From Actinobacillus succinogenes 130Z (lineage in GTDB: Bacteria > Pseudomonadota > Gammaproteobacteria > Enterobacterales > Pasteurellaceae), in the NCBI RefSeq assembly GCF_000017245.1, contig NC_009655.1, forward strand, positions 1,364,001 through 1,428,000: 64,000 nucleotides of DNA, written 5' to 3'. The notes beneath the pieces were generated by a model, which saw only the letters and a list, made by a program, of their open reading frames with translations, was not told the DNA's origin and made no database searches. This document shows, piece after piece, positions 13,975-22,567 of the stretch (position 1 is its first letter; the number at the start of each line of letters is the position of its first letter). Position numbers and translations under genes: made by a program.

Positions 13975-14553
13975 TTATGATGGAACGACAAGGTACTGAG
14001 TTAAAAAACGATGTAAAATATCAAGAAAAACCTCAAGATCTTGATGTTGATAACTACCAGCCTGAAAGTATAGCAAGGTGCGTTCTTCGCTCTCGAAATA
14101 ACGGAAAGGACGGTATCTCCATTCGAAATGGTTTACCGCGTTTGGGATGGCTTGAGGCGGCACATCAAATGCTTTAGATAAAACTTCTTTATTTTCATTT
14201 AGATAATTGACAAGCTTTTCATCTAGTGCAAGTGAAAAGTTTTTATTATTGGCAATATTTATTTCTCTGAAAGAAAATTCTAAATAGCAGTATGAAACTT
14301 CATTTTCTGCATAATTAGCCCAATAACCACATCCTAAGGTCATGTATGGGCTTTCTGGTGCATTTAAATCTACCAATAATTTTCTTAACATCGGAGAATA
14401 TTTTAATTCTGGAATGTTTTCTATCATTTCAGGGTGGGTTATTAAATCAAATCCGCCGGTATTTGGTGCAGGTGTATCTGTTTCAGAAAGGCTTTCTCCA
14501 GGACGATAAGGAAATTTATAAAAGCCATCATCAATTTCATCTAATTGAATCAT
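13975..14553 (-). CDS. hypothetical protein on the strand opposite the late operon
   Basis: 192 residues starting MIQLDEIDDGFYKFPYRPGE; soluble, acidic, aromatic-rich (YCYLEFSFREINI, HFEWRYRPFRYFESEERTLL). A good AGAGG precedes the ATG. It lies antisense between the late terminator and the lysis genes, the typical position of a lysogenic-conversion cassette, and is AT-rich. No domain recognised. It must have its own promoter near 14570. It may be an exclusion or fitness gene expressed in the lysogen. Confidence 0.65.
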   Translation of the reverse strand: MIQLDEIDDGFYKFPYRPGESLSETDTPAPNTGGFDLITHPEMIENIPELKYSPMLRKLLVDLNAPESPYMTLGCGYWANYAENEVSYCYLEFSFREINIANNKNFSLALDEKLVNYLNENKEVLSKAFDVPPQAIPNAVNHFEWRYRPFRYFESEERTLLYFQAGSYQHQDLEVFLDILHRFLTQYLVVPS

Positions 14554-14631
14554 TTTAAACCTCTGTTATTTTATTGTGTGGGAACTTTATCTTAACAGAA
14601 CTTATGCCCACTGTAATAGGTGGGTTCTATG

Positions 14632-14727
14632 GGTAGGAATGGCTGAATGAGGTAAGGCGAGAAGCCGTTCACGCAAATGCTTCCAGTGAACGAATTATTG
14701 CGGGTTCAACTCCCGCTCCTGCCGTCA
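14632..14727 (+). other. tRNA-like sequence without a normal anticodon arm
   Basis: GGTAGGA (14632-14638) pairs with TCCTGCC (14717-14723), GCGGG/CCCGC encloses a canonical TTCAACT T-loop (14700-14716), and a D-like arm with GG is present. The middle (about 14660-14699) instead offers competing stems GAAGC/GCTTC or CGTTCAC/GTGAACG and no regular 7-base anticodon loop. The end is GTCA rather than NCCA. It is either a decayed tRNA or a tRNA mimic in the place where lambdoid phages often carry tRNA genes. Confidence 0.5.
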
Positions 14728-14733
14728 ATACAT

Positions 14734-14762
14734 AGCTCAGTATTTTGATACTGGGCTTTTTT
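14734..14762 (+). terminator. terminator upstream of the holin
   Basis: AGCTCAGTAT-TTTG-ATACTGGGCT stem followed by a T run, directly after the tRNA-like sequence. Confidence 0.75.
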
Positions 14763-14790
14763 ATTGCCTCGATAAAAACGAGGTGGAGTA

Positions 14791-15180
14791 ATGAAAATGC
14801 CTGAAAAATCCCCTGACTTGTGGGCGGCAGTCTTAGCCTACATACAACAAAACTATAATGCCATTACGGGGTTCGTGATGGCTTTTTTTATGGCCATACT
14901 TAGAGCATGGTTCCTTCAGCAGAAAAGCTCATACCGGCAACGCTTACTTGATGGCTCAATCTGTGGTGCACTCACCTTGTCTTGCATGTCAATGTTGACG
15001 TATTTGGGCGTTGGAGAGCATGTGTCGACGTTTGTCGGTGGGCTGTTTGGCTTTGTGGGCGCGGAAAAAATCCGTGAATTTTTGTTTGCGTTGATCCGTA
15101 AAAAAATTGAAGTCAACGATATAAGCCTTGGTGGTAAGAGTGATGACAGCTACAACGATAGCGACGAATTTCGCCGTTGA
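14791..15180 (+). CDS. lambda-S-family holin with dual start
   Basis: 129 residues. It begins MKMPEKSPDLWAAVLAYIQQ, the same MKMPEK as lambda S, followed by three membrane segments (about 20-40, 55-75, 80-100) and a charged tail. In lambda the M1 and M3 starts yield antiholin and holin; both ATGs (14791, 14797) and a long GAGGTGGAG ribosome site are present here. The protein forms membrane lesions that release the lysin at a set time. First gene of the lysis cassette. Confidence 0.85.
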   Translation: MKMPEKSPDLWAAVLAYIQQNYNAITGFVMAFFMAILRAWFLQQKSSYRQRLLDGSICGALTLSCMSMLTYLGVGEHVSTFVGGLFGFVGAEKIREFLFALIRKKIEVNDISLGGKSDDSYNDSDEFRR

Positions 15181-15199
15181 AATGTTTAAGGGTGTAAAA

Positions 15200-15748
15200 A
15201 TGGAATCGGAAGAATTAATTATAACTGGGCTGACTGCCACACAAACAAAAGCACTTTTAAAGGCGTTAGCCAAACGAGAAAGTGCGGGCAATTATAAAGC
15301 GGAAAATAGTTACGGTTATCTAGGAGCTTATCAATTCGGCGCGGCGGCTCTTGTTGATGTTGGTTTGATTAATCAGGCTAAATATAACCAGGCGGTAGCA
15401 ATGACTAAAGGCATTGCTAATGGTAGCAGCCCATCTGCGCATAAAGGTTTTCTTGCGAGCGAATCAAACTGGACTATTCGCGGCGGTAAAGATACTTATC
15501 TCAATAGCCCGCAAATGCAAGACGAAACAATAATAAAACTAATGAACCGCAATGCCAAGTATCTGACAAACAAGGCGGTATATACTGGCGACGCAAGTCA
15601 TAAAGCAGGCTTGTTATTCGCGGCGCACTTAAAAGGTGCCGGTAATGCGCTCAAGTTTGCTAAAACAGGCGCGGTAACTAAAGACGGCTACGGCACATCA
15701 ATTAAGGATTATTACGATCTCGGCGCTAAAAGCGTCCGTGGCGTTTAG
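15200..15748 (+). CDS. phage muralytic enzyme, lysozyme/transglycosylase-like
   Basis: 182 residues from the ATG at 15200 (AAGGG upstream). The segment LAKRESAGNYKAENSYGYLG has the catalytic-type glutamate after a helix followed by YQFGAAAL, as in SLT/lysozyme-like folds. No signal peptide is seen, so export through the holin is expected. Located between holin and spanins, it is the endolysin by position. The exact bond cut is not clear. Confidence 0.7.
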   Translation: MESEELIITGLTATQTKALLKALAKRESAGNYKAENSYGYLGAYQFGAAALVDVGLINQAKYNQAVAMTKGIANGSSPSAHKGFLASESNWTIRGGKDTYLNSPQMQDETIIKLMNRNAKYLTNKAVYTGDASHKAGLLFAAHLKGAGNALKFAKTGAVTKDGYGTSIKDYYDLGAKSVRGV

Positions 15749-15842
15749 ATTAGTGGTGCGGTTATGGGACTAAGTAAATCAGATGGCGCAAGCGTATACG
15801 TAAGAGTCTTAAACCGCACCGCTATTTAATTAAGGTGATGAT

Positions 15843-16190
15843 ATGGGTATTGGTGATAGTTTAACTAAATTAGCTTGGTTACTTGTGCTTTGTGTGGTGG
15901 TTGTCTTTGGGTTGTGTGGCTGGATTTACCATCAATCAAACAAGATTGATAATCTTAACGCTGAGATTGAGACGCACAAGCAAACCATCGCTACGCAAAG
16001 CAGCACAATCAAACGACTAAAGGCAGATGCGGAATATAATAATCAGCTGACCCAAGCCTTAAGCAAGGCTGAGTCAGAAGCAAGGAGTAAATCAGATGGA
16101 GTTATTAAAGCAATACCAAAACAAGTTAAAGCGAGCAACGCTTTTAATGCTGACGCTCCTCGCAATGTTATTGAGTTCCTGCGCGAGTAA
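15843..16190 (+). CDS. i-spanin (Rz-like, DUF2570)
   Basis: 115 residues: N-terminal membrane anchor (LAWLLVLCVVVVFGLCGWIY), then a periplasmic coiled coil (IDNLNAEIETHKQTIATQSS). This is the Rz type of inner-membrane spanin, which joins the outer-membrane partner to fuse membranes in the last step of lysis. The Rz1-like gene starts inside it in another frame. Confidence 0.85.
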   Translation: MGIGDSLTKLAWLLVLCVVVVFGLCGWIYHQSNKIDNLNAEIETHKQTIATQSSTIKRLKADAEYNNQLTQALSKAESEARSKSDGVIKAIPKQVKASNAFNADAPRNVIEFLRE

Positions 16191-16377
16191 GACTGAAATT
16201 ACAGCTTGTCCGCAATTCCCAGCGGCGTTTACCGCACACTTGGATAAGACGGCTTTTGATGGTCGCACTTATGGTGATGTAACACAGTATGCGGTGATCC
16301 TAAAGCGTGAGCGTGATATGTGCCTAAATCGGATTAATAAAATCCGCGAATGGCAGAAAGAAGAATTGAGTAAATAA
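16096..16377 (+). CDS. o-spanin lipoprotein (Rz1-like)
   Basis: 93 residues, starting inside the Rz-like gene and extending 187 bases past it. A lipoprotein signal ends in the lipobox LSSC (LLMLTLLAMLLSSCASK); the mature part is periplasmic and short, as for outer-membrane spanins. It forms the complex with the i-spanin to destroy the outer membrane. Confidence 0.85.
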   Translation: MELLKQYQNKLKRATLLMLTLLAMLLSSCASKTEITACPQFPAAFTAHLDKTAFDGRTYGDVTQYAVILKRERDMCLNRINKIREWQKEELSK

Positions 16378-16386
16378 GGTGACAGA

Positions 16387-16635
16387 ATGAATATCAAGAA
16401 AGGGGATGTAGTTAAACTACGCAATGGACAATTATGCGATGTGGTGTATGAAACACAGTTTGGTAAATGGCTATTAGTCGAACGCATATACACGGAAGAG
16501 CCACCATTAACACGCTGGCATAATGCTGACGGTAGCTTTTACGCTGATGACGTTAGTCCGTTAGACGTGGTTGAAGTAGTTGATATGGTAGAGCTACCTA
16601 TTATTGGGTGGGTATATGCCAGCAAAAATACCTAA
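16387..16635 (+). CDS. small hypothetical phage protein, 82 residues
   Basis: Starts MNIKKGDVVKLRNGQLCDVV, a small beta-rich KOW-like opening, then an acidic end. Lies between the spanins and the HNH gene, overlapping the latter by 20 bases. Function unknown. Confidence 0.6.
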   Translation: MNIKKGDVVKLRNGQLCDVVYETQFGKWLLVERIYTEEPPLTRWHNADGSFYADDVSPLDVVEVVDMVELPIIGWVYASKNT

Positions 16636-16966
16636 AGCATGCCGTAAGCAAGGGTGTAGGAACACAACGACAGATAAAAGCGGTTACTGTACTGAACATC
16701 AAGCTTGCGGTTGGGTGAGACACCAAAAGGGCAGAACATCATCACAGCGTGGATATGGTGCGCAATGGCGTAAGTTACGTGCTATCGTATTAGAGCGTGA
16801 TCGCTATCTATGTCAAGCATGCTTAAAGAAAGGATTGTATGTATCGGCTACAACAGTCGACCACATCATAGCTAAGGCACATGGCGGTAGTGATGATTTA
16901 TCTAATCTACAGGGCTTGTGCGATTTATGCCACAAAGCAAAAACAGCAAGAGAGCGATTGAGTTAG
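16616..16966 (+). CDS. HNH endonuclease, packaging-associated
   Basis: 116 residues from the ATG at 16616. Two zinc-binding cysteine pairs (CLACQACLKKG-like CQAC, CDLCHK) frame the HNH core TTVDHIIAKAHGGSDDLSNL. In HK97-type phages an HNH protein is encoded just before the terminases and is needed with TerL for specific cos cutting; that position is met here. Confidence 0.85.
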   Translation: MPAKIPKACRKQGCRNTTTDKSGYCTEHQACGWVRHQKGRTSSQRGYGAQWRKLRAIVLERDRYLCQACLKKGLYVSATTVDHIIAKAHGGSDDLSNLQGLCDLCHKAKTARERLS

Positions 16967-16980
16967 CCTATGCGATGGTA

Positions 16981-17050
16981 CGGGTGGGGGTGGGAAAATC
17001 TCTATAGGTTTCGCCTATGGAAACCGCCCGTGGAACTCAATTTTTACAAC
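16981..17050 (+). other. candidate cos region
   Basis: Between the HNH gene and terS: a G-rich run (CGGGTGGGGGTGGG), AAAATCTCT, a short symmetrical element (CTATAGGTTTCGCCTATGG), then GGAAACCGCCCG. This composition and position are common for cos sites of HK97-like phages with P27 TerS. The cut position cannot be set from sequence. Confidence 0.45.
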
Positions 17051-17081
17051 CGCGAAATTAAAATTTACAAGGTACGCCCAA

Positions 17082-17576
17082 ATGACAGGTAAAGCATTAG
17101 TTCCAGGCCGAGGGCGCAAGCCTAAGCCAACGGCAGTGAAAATCCGTCAAGGCAACCCTGGAAAGAGAAAATTAAACGAAAATGAACCGCACTTTAGCGA
17201 ATTGGATGAACACGTTCCCCCGCCCGATGATTTAGATGAAAATGGTCAAATCATGTGGGGGTTTGTGCTGAAAGAACTCATCCCGCAAAAAGTGCTAATG
17301 AAAACAGATTTACAAACCGTTGCGAATTACTGCATTGCTTATCAAAACCGCAAGAAAGCGAATCAAGATATTGAAAAGCACGGCAGTGTTATTGTGACGG
17401 ATTCAGGCATTAAGCGGAATCCGGCCTATACAACGCTCAAAGAAGCAATGGCAGATATGGCAAAGTTTGGCTCACTGCTTGGGCTTGATCCATCTAGCCG
17501 ATCGCGATTGATGGGTAATGCGGATAATCAAGTAACTAATCCATTTGCGGAGTTGATGCAACAATGGACAACGTAA
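17082..17576 (+). CDS. terS: terminase small subunit, P27 family
   Basis: 164 residues. GRGRKPKPTAVKIRQGNPGK is the basic N-terminal signature of P27-type TerS, followed by PPDDLDENGQIMWGFVLKEL and a C-terminal helix. It recognises the packaging site and feeds DNA to the large subunit, whose gene overlaps its end by 13 bases. Confidence 0.9.
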   Translation: MTGKALVPGRGRKPKPTAVKIRQGNPGKRKLNENEPHFSELDEHVPPPDDLDENGQIMWGFVLKELIPQKVLMKTDLQTVANYCIAYQNRKKANQDIEKHGSVIVTDSGIKRNPAYTTLKEAMADMAKFGSLLGLDPSSRSRLMGNADNQVTNPFAELMQQWTT

Positions 17577-19267
17577 AGAAAGCGAATAAGTATGCGAAAG
17601 ACGTTGTTTCCGGAAAAATTCCCGCCTGCCGTTTGGTGATTAAAGCTTGTCAGCGTCATTTAGACGATCTAGACAATCAAAAGGACAAATATTTCCCTTT
17701 TCGGTTTGATGAGGCACTGGCGGAACGCGCTTGTAAGTTTATTCAGCTTTTGCCACACACAAAAGGCGAATGGGCGCTAAAGCGGCAACTAATCACGCTT
17801 GAACCATGGCAATTATTCGCCGTTGCTAATGCTTTCGGTTGGTTGAAAAAATCCAATGGATTGCGCCGTTATCGTGAAGTTTATACTGAAATCCCGCGTA
17901 AAAACGGTAAATCGGCTATATCTGCCGGTGTCGGCTTGTATATGTTTTGTATTGATGGTGAGTTTGGGGCAGAGGTATATTCCGGCGCGACAACGGAAAA
18001 ACAAGCTTGGGAAGTGTTTCGCCCGGCTCGATTGATGTGTAAGAAAACTGAATTACTTTGTACCACGTTTGGGGTTGAGGTCAACGCGTCTAATCTAAAT
18101 CGCCCAGCAGACGGATCGCGCTTTGAACCGCTGATCGGGAATCCGGGTGATGGCGCGTCACCAAGCTGCGCAATCGTGGACGAATACCACGAACATAAAG
18201 ACGATGAACTTTACACGACCATGCTTACCGGTATGGGCGCACGTCGACAGCCGTTAATGTGGATTATCACGACAGCAGGCTACAACATCGAAGGTCCTTG
18301 TTACGACAAACGCCGTGAAGTGATTGAAATGCTGAATGGCGCTGTGCCAAACGATGAACTATTTGGGCTGATTTACACTATTGATGAAGGCGACGACTGG
18401 ACAAGCTCGGATGTGCTGCGAAAAGCTAATCCTAACTTTGATGTATCAGTGTACGGTGATTATCTACTGAGCCAACAAAAGCAGGCAATCAACAATCCGC
18501 GTTTTGCTAATAAATTTAAAACAAAACACTTAAATGTTTGGGTATCAGCGAAAGAATCTTATTTCAACATGGTGAGTTGGGAGAAGTGCTACGACGAAAC
18601 ATTAAGCCTTGAAGATTTCCAAGGTGAAGAAGTGGTTTTGGGGCTTGATATGGCGCGGAAGCTGGATATGAACTCGCTTGTGCGGGTATTTAGTCGAATG
18701 ATTGACGGAAAACGTCATTATTACTGTATATCGCCGCTGTTTTTTGTACCGGAAGATACGGTTTTCAGCATTGATACTGCTTTAAAGCGGGTGGTGGACA
18801 AATATCAAAAATGGGTAAATAGCGGACATTTAATAGCAACCGATGGGGCGGAAGTGGATTATCGCGAAATCCTTGAGTGTGTTAAAGACACAAACAAAGA
18901 ACATCAAGTTAATTGTGTCGCAATCGACCCGCACGGAGCTATAGCAATCGCACACGATATGGCGGATGAAGGCTTAAATCCCATCACGATCACACAAAAC
19001 TATACGAACCTATCTGACCCCATGAAAGAACTAGAGGCCGCTATTGAAAGCGGCAGGTTCCATCACGACGGCAATCCGATCATGACGTGGTGTATCGGTA
19101 ATGTCGTGGGAAAATCTGCCGTCGGGAACGATGATATTGTACGCCCGGTGAAAGAAATCCCTGAAAACAAAATTGATGGTGCGGTTGCCTTAATGATGGC
19201 AATCGGTCGAATTATGCTAAATGAAGATGACGGGATTTTTATCCCGGACGAGGTATTAACGCTATGA
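17564..19267 (+). CDS. terL: terminase large subunit (HK97-type TerL)
   Basis: 567 residues. Walker A-like segment in EIPRKNGKSAISAGVGLYMF, Walker B in CAIVDEYHEHK (CAIVDE), and nuclease aspartates in VVLGLDMARKLDMNS and CVAIDPHG. It is the ATP-driven packaging motor and the nuclease that cuts concatemers. Stop overlaps the next small gene (ATGA). Confidence 0.93.
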   Translation: MDNVKKANKYAKDVVSGKIPACRLVIKACQRHLDDLDNQKDKYFPFRFDEALAERACKFIQLLPHTKGEWALKRQLITLEPWQLFAVANAFGWLKKSNGLRRYREVYTEIPRKNGKSAISAGVGLYMFCIDGEFGAEVYSGATTEKQAWEVFRPARLMCKKTELLCTTFGVEVNASNLNRPADGSRFEPLIGNPGDGASPSCAIVDEYHEHKDDELYTTMLTGMGARRQPLMWIITTAGYNIEGPCYDKRREVIEMLNGAVPNDELFGLIYTIDEGDDWTSSDVLRKANPNFDVSVYGDYLLSQQKQAINNPRFANKFKTKHLNVWVSAKESYFNMVSWEKCYDETLSLEDFQGEEVVLGLDMARKLDMNSLVRVFSRMIDGKRHYYCISPLFFVPEDTVFSIDTALKRVVDKYQKWVNSGHLIATDGAEVDYREILECVKDTNKEHQVNCVAIDPHGAIAIAHDMADEGLNPITITQNYTNLSDPMKELEAAIESGRFHHDGNPIMTWCIGNVVGKSAVGNDDIVRPVKEIPENKIDGAVALMMAIGRIMLNEDDGIFIPDEVLTL

Positions 19268-19416
19268 GAACATTTTTTATTGATCTGGTCGGCTTGGCTG
19301 GACTTGGTTCATTGTGTGCCGGCGTTTATCTCCAATATGGGATCGCCCAAACCTGTATTGTCGGTGGTGGTCTGTGTCTGTTATATGCGGTTGTCGCTTC
19401 ACGGGGGCGTAAATGA
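19264..19416 (+). CDS. 50-residue two-span membrane protein
   Basis: Starts MRTFFIDLVGLAGLGSLCAG, with a second hydrophobic stretch (TCIVGGGLCLLYAVVA), ending SRGRK. It overlaps TerL at ATGA and the portal gene at AAATGA, so translation is coupled. Small membrane proteins occur here in related phages; function unknown. Confidence 0.6.
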   Translation: MRTFFIDLVGLAGLGSLCAGVYLQYGIAQTCIVGGGLCLLYAVVASRGRK

Positions 19417-20633
19417 TTTTTGATAAGTTATTTGCTGCACGGTCTTTAGAAAATCCTCAGGTACCCTTGAGTGCTGAAGGTGCTTATGATGATCTATTCG
19501 GCACGTTGCAGCCCCGAACAGTCAATGCTGACACAGCGATGAAATTAAGTGCGGTATATGCCTGCGTGTATGTGCTATCAAGTGCTATCGCTCAGTTACC
19601 GTTACACGTTATGCGCAAAGACGGGAAAAACATAGAGCCGGCACGCGACCACCCGTTATTTTACCTGTTACACGATAGTCCGAATTTCTGGCAGACGTCC
19701 TACAAAATGCGGGAATATGGACAAAGTGCGGTACTTTTACACGGGAACTCTTACTTACACATTGTCCGCCGCCGAAGTGGTGAAATCGAATCGCTTGAAA
19801 CACGCGAGCCATGGTTGGTGCAGTTACTGAAAAACGGCAGACGCTATATTTACGGCTATTACGGCGAAGATGAAACGCTGTCAATCAGTCCTGATGACAT
19901 GATCCATATTAAAGCGCTTGGTGCGTCGTTGAAAACGGGTAAATCCGTTATTCAGCAGCACGCGGAAACGATCGGATTAGGTCTGAATGCGAAAGATTTT
20001 GCCGGATCGTTTTTCCTTGGTAATGCTCGCCCAGCAGGGATTGTGAGTGTGAAAACGCCGCTTAACGAAAAATCTTGGGTGAGCTTCAAAAAGTTCTGGG
20101 ATAAAGCAAGCTCGGAACTGAAAAACAAAGAAAACAAAACAGTGCTTTTGCCTGCCGAACTTGACTATAAAGCGCTAACAGTTTCTCCGGTTGATACCGA
20201 ATTACTATCCATGATGAAGTTGAACCGATCGGAGATTGCGGGAATTTTTAACGTTCCAGCACACATGATTAACGACTTGGAAAAGGCGACATTTTCGAAC
20301 ATCTCGGAACAGACGATTCAATTCATTCGTTACAGTTTGATGCCTTGGATCGTAAACTGGGAGCAAGAAATTAACCGTAAGGTATTCACGGAAGCCGAAC
20401 GCAAAGCTGGTTATTTTGTGAAGTTTAACCTTGGCGGCATCATGCGCGGCACTCCGACCGAAAGAGCAAAGTTTTATCATAGTGCGATCACTGATGGCTG
20501 GATGTCACGCAACGAAGCCCGCACACTTGAAGATATGAACCCGGTTGACGGGTTAGATGAATATCTTGTCAGTGTTAATGCGGCGAAACAAATCGAATCA
20601 GACAAGAAGAAGGAGAACGAACCTGATGGCTGA
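19413..20633 (+). CDS. HK97-family portal protein
   Basis: 406 residues. VNADTAMKLSAVYACVYVLS and PLHVMRKDGKNIEPARDHPL open the HK97 portal fold; later LNRSEIAGIFNVPAHMINDL is a highly conserved portal signature. It forms the dodecameric ring at the capsid vertex through which DNA passes. Overlaps the protease start by eight bases. Confidence 0.93.
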   Translation: MIFDKLFAARSLENPQVPLSAEGAYDDLFGTLQPRTVNADTAMKLSAVYACVYVLSSAIAQLPLHVMRKDGKNIEPARDHPLFYLLHDSPNFWQTSYKMREYGQSAVLLHGNSYLHIVRRRSGEIESLETREPWLVQLLKNGRRYIYGYYGEDETLSISPDDMIHIKALGASLKTGKSVIQQHAETIGLGLNAKDFAGSFFLGNARPAGIVSVKTPLNEKSWVSFKKFWDKASSELKNKENKTVLLPAELDYKALTVSPVDTELLSMMKLNRSEIAGIFNVPAHMINDLEKATFSNISEQTIQFIRYSLMPWIVNWEQEINRKVFTEAERKAGYFVKFNLGGIMRGTPTERAKFYHSAITDGWMSRNEARTLEDMNPVDGLDEYLVSVNAAKQIESDKKKENEPDG

Positions 20634-21228
20634 TATTGAAAAACGCTCCTACGCCGGCGAAGTTCGGGCAGAGAGTAAAGATTCCGAACCTACTCATATT
20701 ATCGGATATGGTTCGGTTTTTAATACCCGCTCGCAGTTAATGTGGGGATTCCGCGAAATCATTATGCCGGGTGCATTCGATGATGTATTAGATGATGATG
20801 TACGCGGCCTGTTTAACCACGATTCCAACTTCATTCTTGGACGAACGACGGCCGGAACCTTAAGCCTAAGCGTGGATGATAAAGGCTTGCGTTATGACAT
20901 CACTGCCCCGGATACGCCAACCATTCGTGATTTAGTGATCGCGCCACTGCAGCGTGGTGACATTACGCAATCATCATTTGCCTTTAATATTGCTCGCAAC
21001 GGCGATGAGTGGTATGAAGATGATGAAGGCGTCGTTATCCGTGAAATTCATAAAATTTCACGGCTCTATGATGTTAGCCCGGTGACTTATCCGGCATATC
21101 AAGAGGCGAGTAGCACGGCGCGATCGCTCGATGCTTGGAAAGAAGCTCGGAATAACGGTGATATTCAGAAAGCCGTACATCAAAAGGCTGCGCGGGAACG
21201 ATTTTTATCGTTGATCTCCGGCAATTAA
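20626..21228 (+). CDS. HK97-family prohead protease
   Basis: 200 residues from the ATG at 20626 (AAGGAG upstream). GYGSVFNTRSQLMWGFREII, GLFNHDSNFILGRTTAGTL (catalytic His) and QSSFAFNIARNGDEW (catalytic Ser) are the hallmarks of peptidase family U35/S78-like proteases. It cuts the scaffold part of the capsid protein during maturation. Confidence 0.93.
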   Translation: MADIEKRSYAGEVRAESKDSEPTHIIGYGSVFNTRSQLMWGFREIIMPGAFDDVLDDDVRGLFNHDSNFILGRTTAGTLSLSVDDKGLRYDITAPDTPTIRDLVIAPLQRGDITQSSFAFNIARNGDEWYEDDEGVVIREIHKISRLYDVSPVTYPAYQEASSTARSLDAWKEARNNGDIQKAVHQKAARERFLSLISGN

Positions 21229-21248
21229 ACAAATTTCATTAAAAACCG

Positions 21249-21270
21249 ACCGCACTTTTGTGCGGTTTTT
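21249..21270 (+). terminator. terminator between protease and capsid genes
   Basis: ACCGCAC-TTTT-GTGCGGT then TTTT; the stem is formed by uptake-signal cores. It lies within the late operon. Confidence 0.75.
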
Positions 21271-21292
21271 CATTCTATAGAAGGAAAAAAAC

Positions 21293-22519
21293 ATGGCTAA
21301 ATTACATGAGCTACAAGAAAAACGTCGCAATATTGCTGCACAAATGCGTACATTACATGACAAAATCGGTGATAACGCTTGGACTGAAGAACAGCGCACC
21401 GAATGGAACAAAATGAAAACCGAATTAGACGGTGTAGATGCCGTAATTGCGCGTGAAGAAGAACTTCGTGCGATGGATGAAAAATTCATCAAAGAACAAG
21501 AAGCGGTCGAAGCCGAAAAGCGTGCTAAACACGACGGCGAAAAAACAAAAACTGTTGATGAAATGCGCGCTCAAGCGTTTAACGCATTTTTGCGTAACGG
21601 TTTGGGCGAGTTAAGCCAAGAAGAACGTCAAGCATTGTCTGAAATGCGTGCGCAAGGTGTCGGCGTTAACGATAAGGGCGGTTATACCGTACCGAAAGAA
21701 ATGCAGGCACGCATTGTTGAGCAAATGAAAGCTTACGGCGGTATTGCTCAGGTGGCGCAAATTTTAACAACATCCGACGGTCGCACTATCGAATGGATCA
21801 CCGCCGACGGCACTACCGAAGAAGGTGAATTAATCGGTGAAAACACCGCCGCAACCGAATCGGATACGGCGTTTGGTGTCGGAAGCCTTGGCGCCAAAAA
21901 ACTGTCTTCTAAAATTATTCGCGTATCTAACGAATTATTGCAGGATTCGGCGATTAACATTGAAGCCTACTTAGCGGATCGTATCGCGCAACGTATCGGC
22001 CGTGCGGAAGCAAAATATTTAATTCAGGGTACTGGTGCCGGCACACCGGCACAGCCTAAAGGCTTAGCGGCAAGTGTAACCGGCACAACCACATCAAAAA
22101 CCACTGGTAAAGTTGATTGGTTGGATATTAACGCGCTGTTGCACTCTGTTGATCCGGCTTATCGCAATGTGGGGAACTCGCGTTTAGCGTTTAACGACAA
22201 CACGTTTAAAGCGTTGAAAGAATTGGTGGATGGTCAAAATCGCCCATTATGGTTGCCTGATGTTGCCGGCGTCGCACCTTCAACGATTCTTGGTAAGCAA
22301 TATGTTATTGATCAAGGTATTGCCGATATTGGCGTTGGTAATAAATTCGCTTATTTCGGCGATTTTAATCGTTTTGTTGTGCGCCGCGTGGCTTACATGA
22401 CATTAAAACGTCTTGTAGAGCGTTATGCTGAATTTGACCAAACAGCATTCTTAGCGTTTCACCGCTTTGATTGTGTATTGGAAGATACCTCAGCGATTAA
22501 AGCTTTAGTCGGCAAATAA
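21293..22519 (+). CDS. HK97-family major capsid protein
   Basis: 408 residues. Residues 1-100 form a charged coiled-coil scaffold domain (ELQEKRRNIAAQMRTLHDKI) removed by the protease; the rest is the HK97 fold (GGYTVPKEMQARIVEQMKAY, ISNELLQDS-like VSNELLQDSAINIEAYLADR, GKQYVIDQGIADIGVGNK). 415 copies usually build the head. Flanked by terminators, suggesting separately tuned expression. Confidence 0.95.
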   Translation: MAKLHELQEKRRNIAAQMRTLHDKIGDNAWTEEQRTEWNKMKTELDGVDAVIAREEELRAMDEKFIKEQEAVEAEKRAKHDGEKTKTVDEMRAQAFNAFLRNGLGELSQEERQALSEMRAQGVGVNDKGGYTVPKEMQARIVEQMKAYGGIAQVAQILTTSDGRTIEWITADGTTEEGELIGENTAATESDTAFGVGSLGAKKLSSKIIRVSNELLQDSAINIEAYLADRIAQRIGRAEAKYLIQGTGAGTPAQPKGLAASVTGTTTSKTTGKVDWLDINALLHSVDPAYRNVGNSRLAFNDNTFKALKELVDGQNRPLWLPDVAGVAPSTILGKQYVIDQGIADIGVGNKFAYFGDFNRFVVRRVAYMTLKRLVERYAEFDQTAFLAFHRFDCVLEDTSAIKALVGK

Positions 22520-22524
22520 TCAAT

Positions 22525-22552
22525 AAAGTGCGGTCAAAATCGACCGCACTTT
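22525..22552. terminator. inverted uptake-signal pair as terminator after capsid
   Basis: AAAGTGCGGTC (22525-22535) and GACCGCACTTT (22542-22552) form an 11-bp stem followed by T. Confidence 0.75.
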
Positions 22553-22567
22553 TATTCTGGGGGCATG

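Noticed and set aside
13884..14177. 97-residue plus-strand frame after the late promoter
   Set aside because: Starts with TTG inside the late leader, crosses the terminator and is antisense to the better supported 192-residue gene.
14632..14727. Selenocysteine tRNA (selC)
   Set aside because: Length is similar, but the acceptor stem is 7 bp, there is no TCA anticodon loop and it sits in phage DNA.
15754..15819. GGTGCGGTT/AACCGCACC inverted repeat and a 21-residue frame between lysin and spanin genes
   Set aside because: Loop is too long for a terminator, there is no T run, and the tiny frame lacks a ribosome site.
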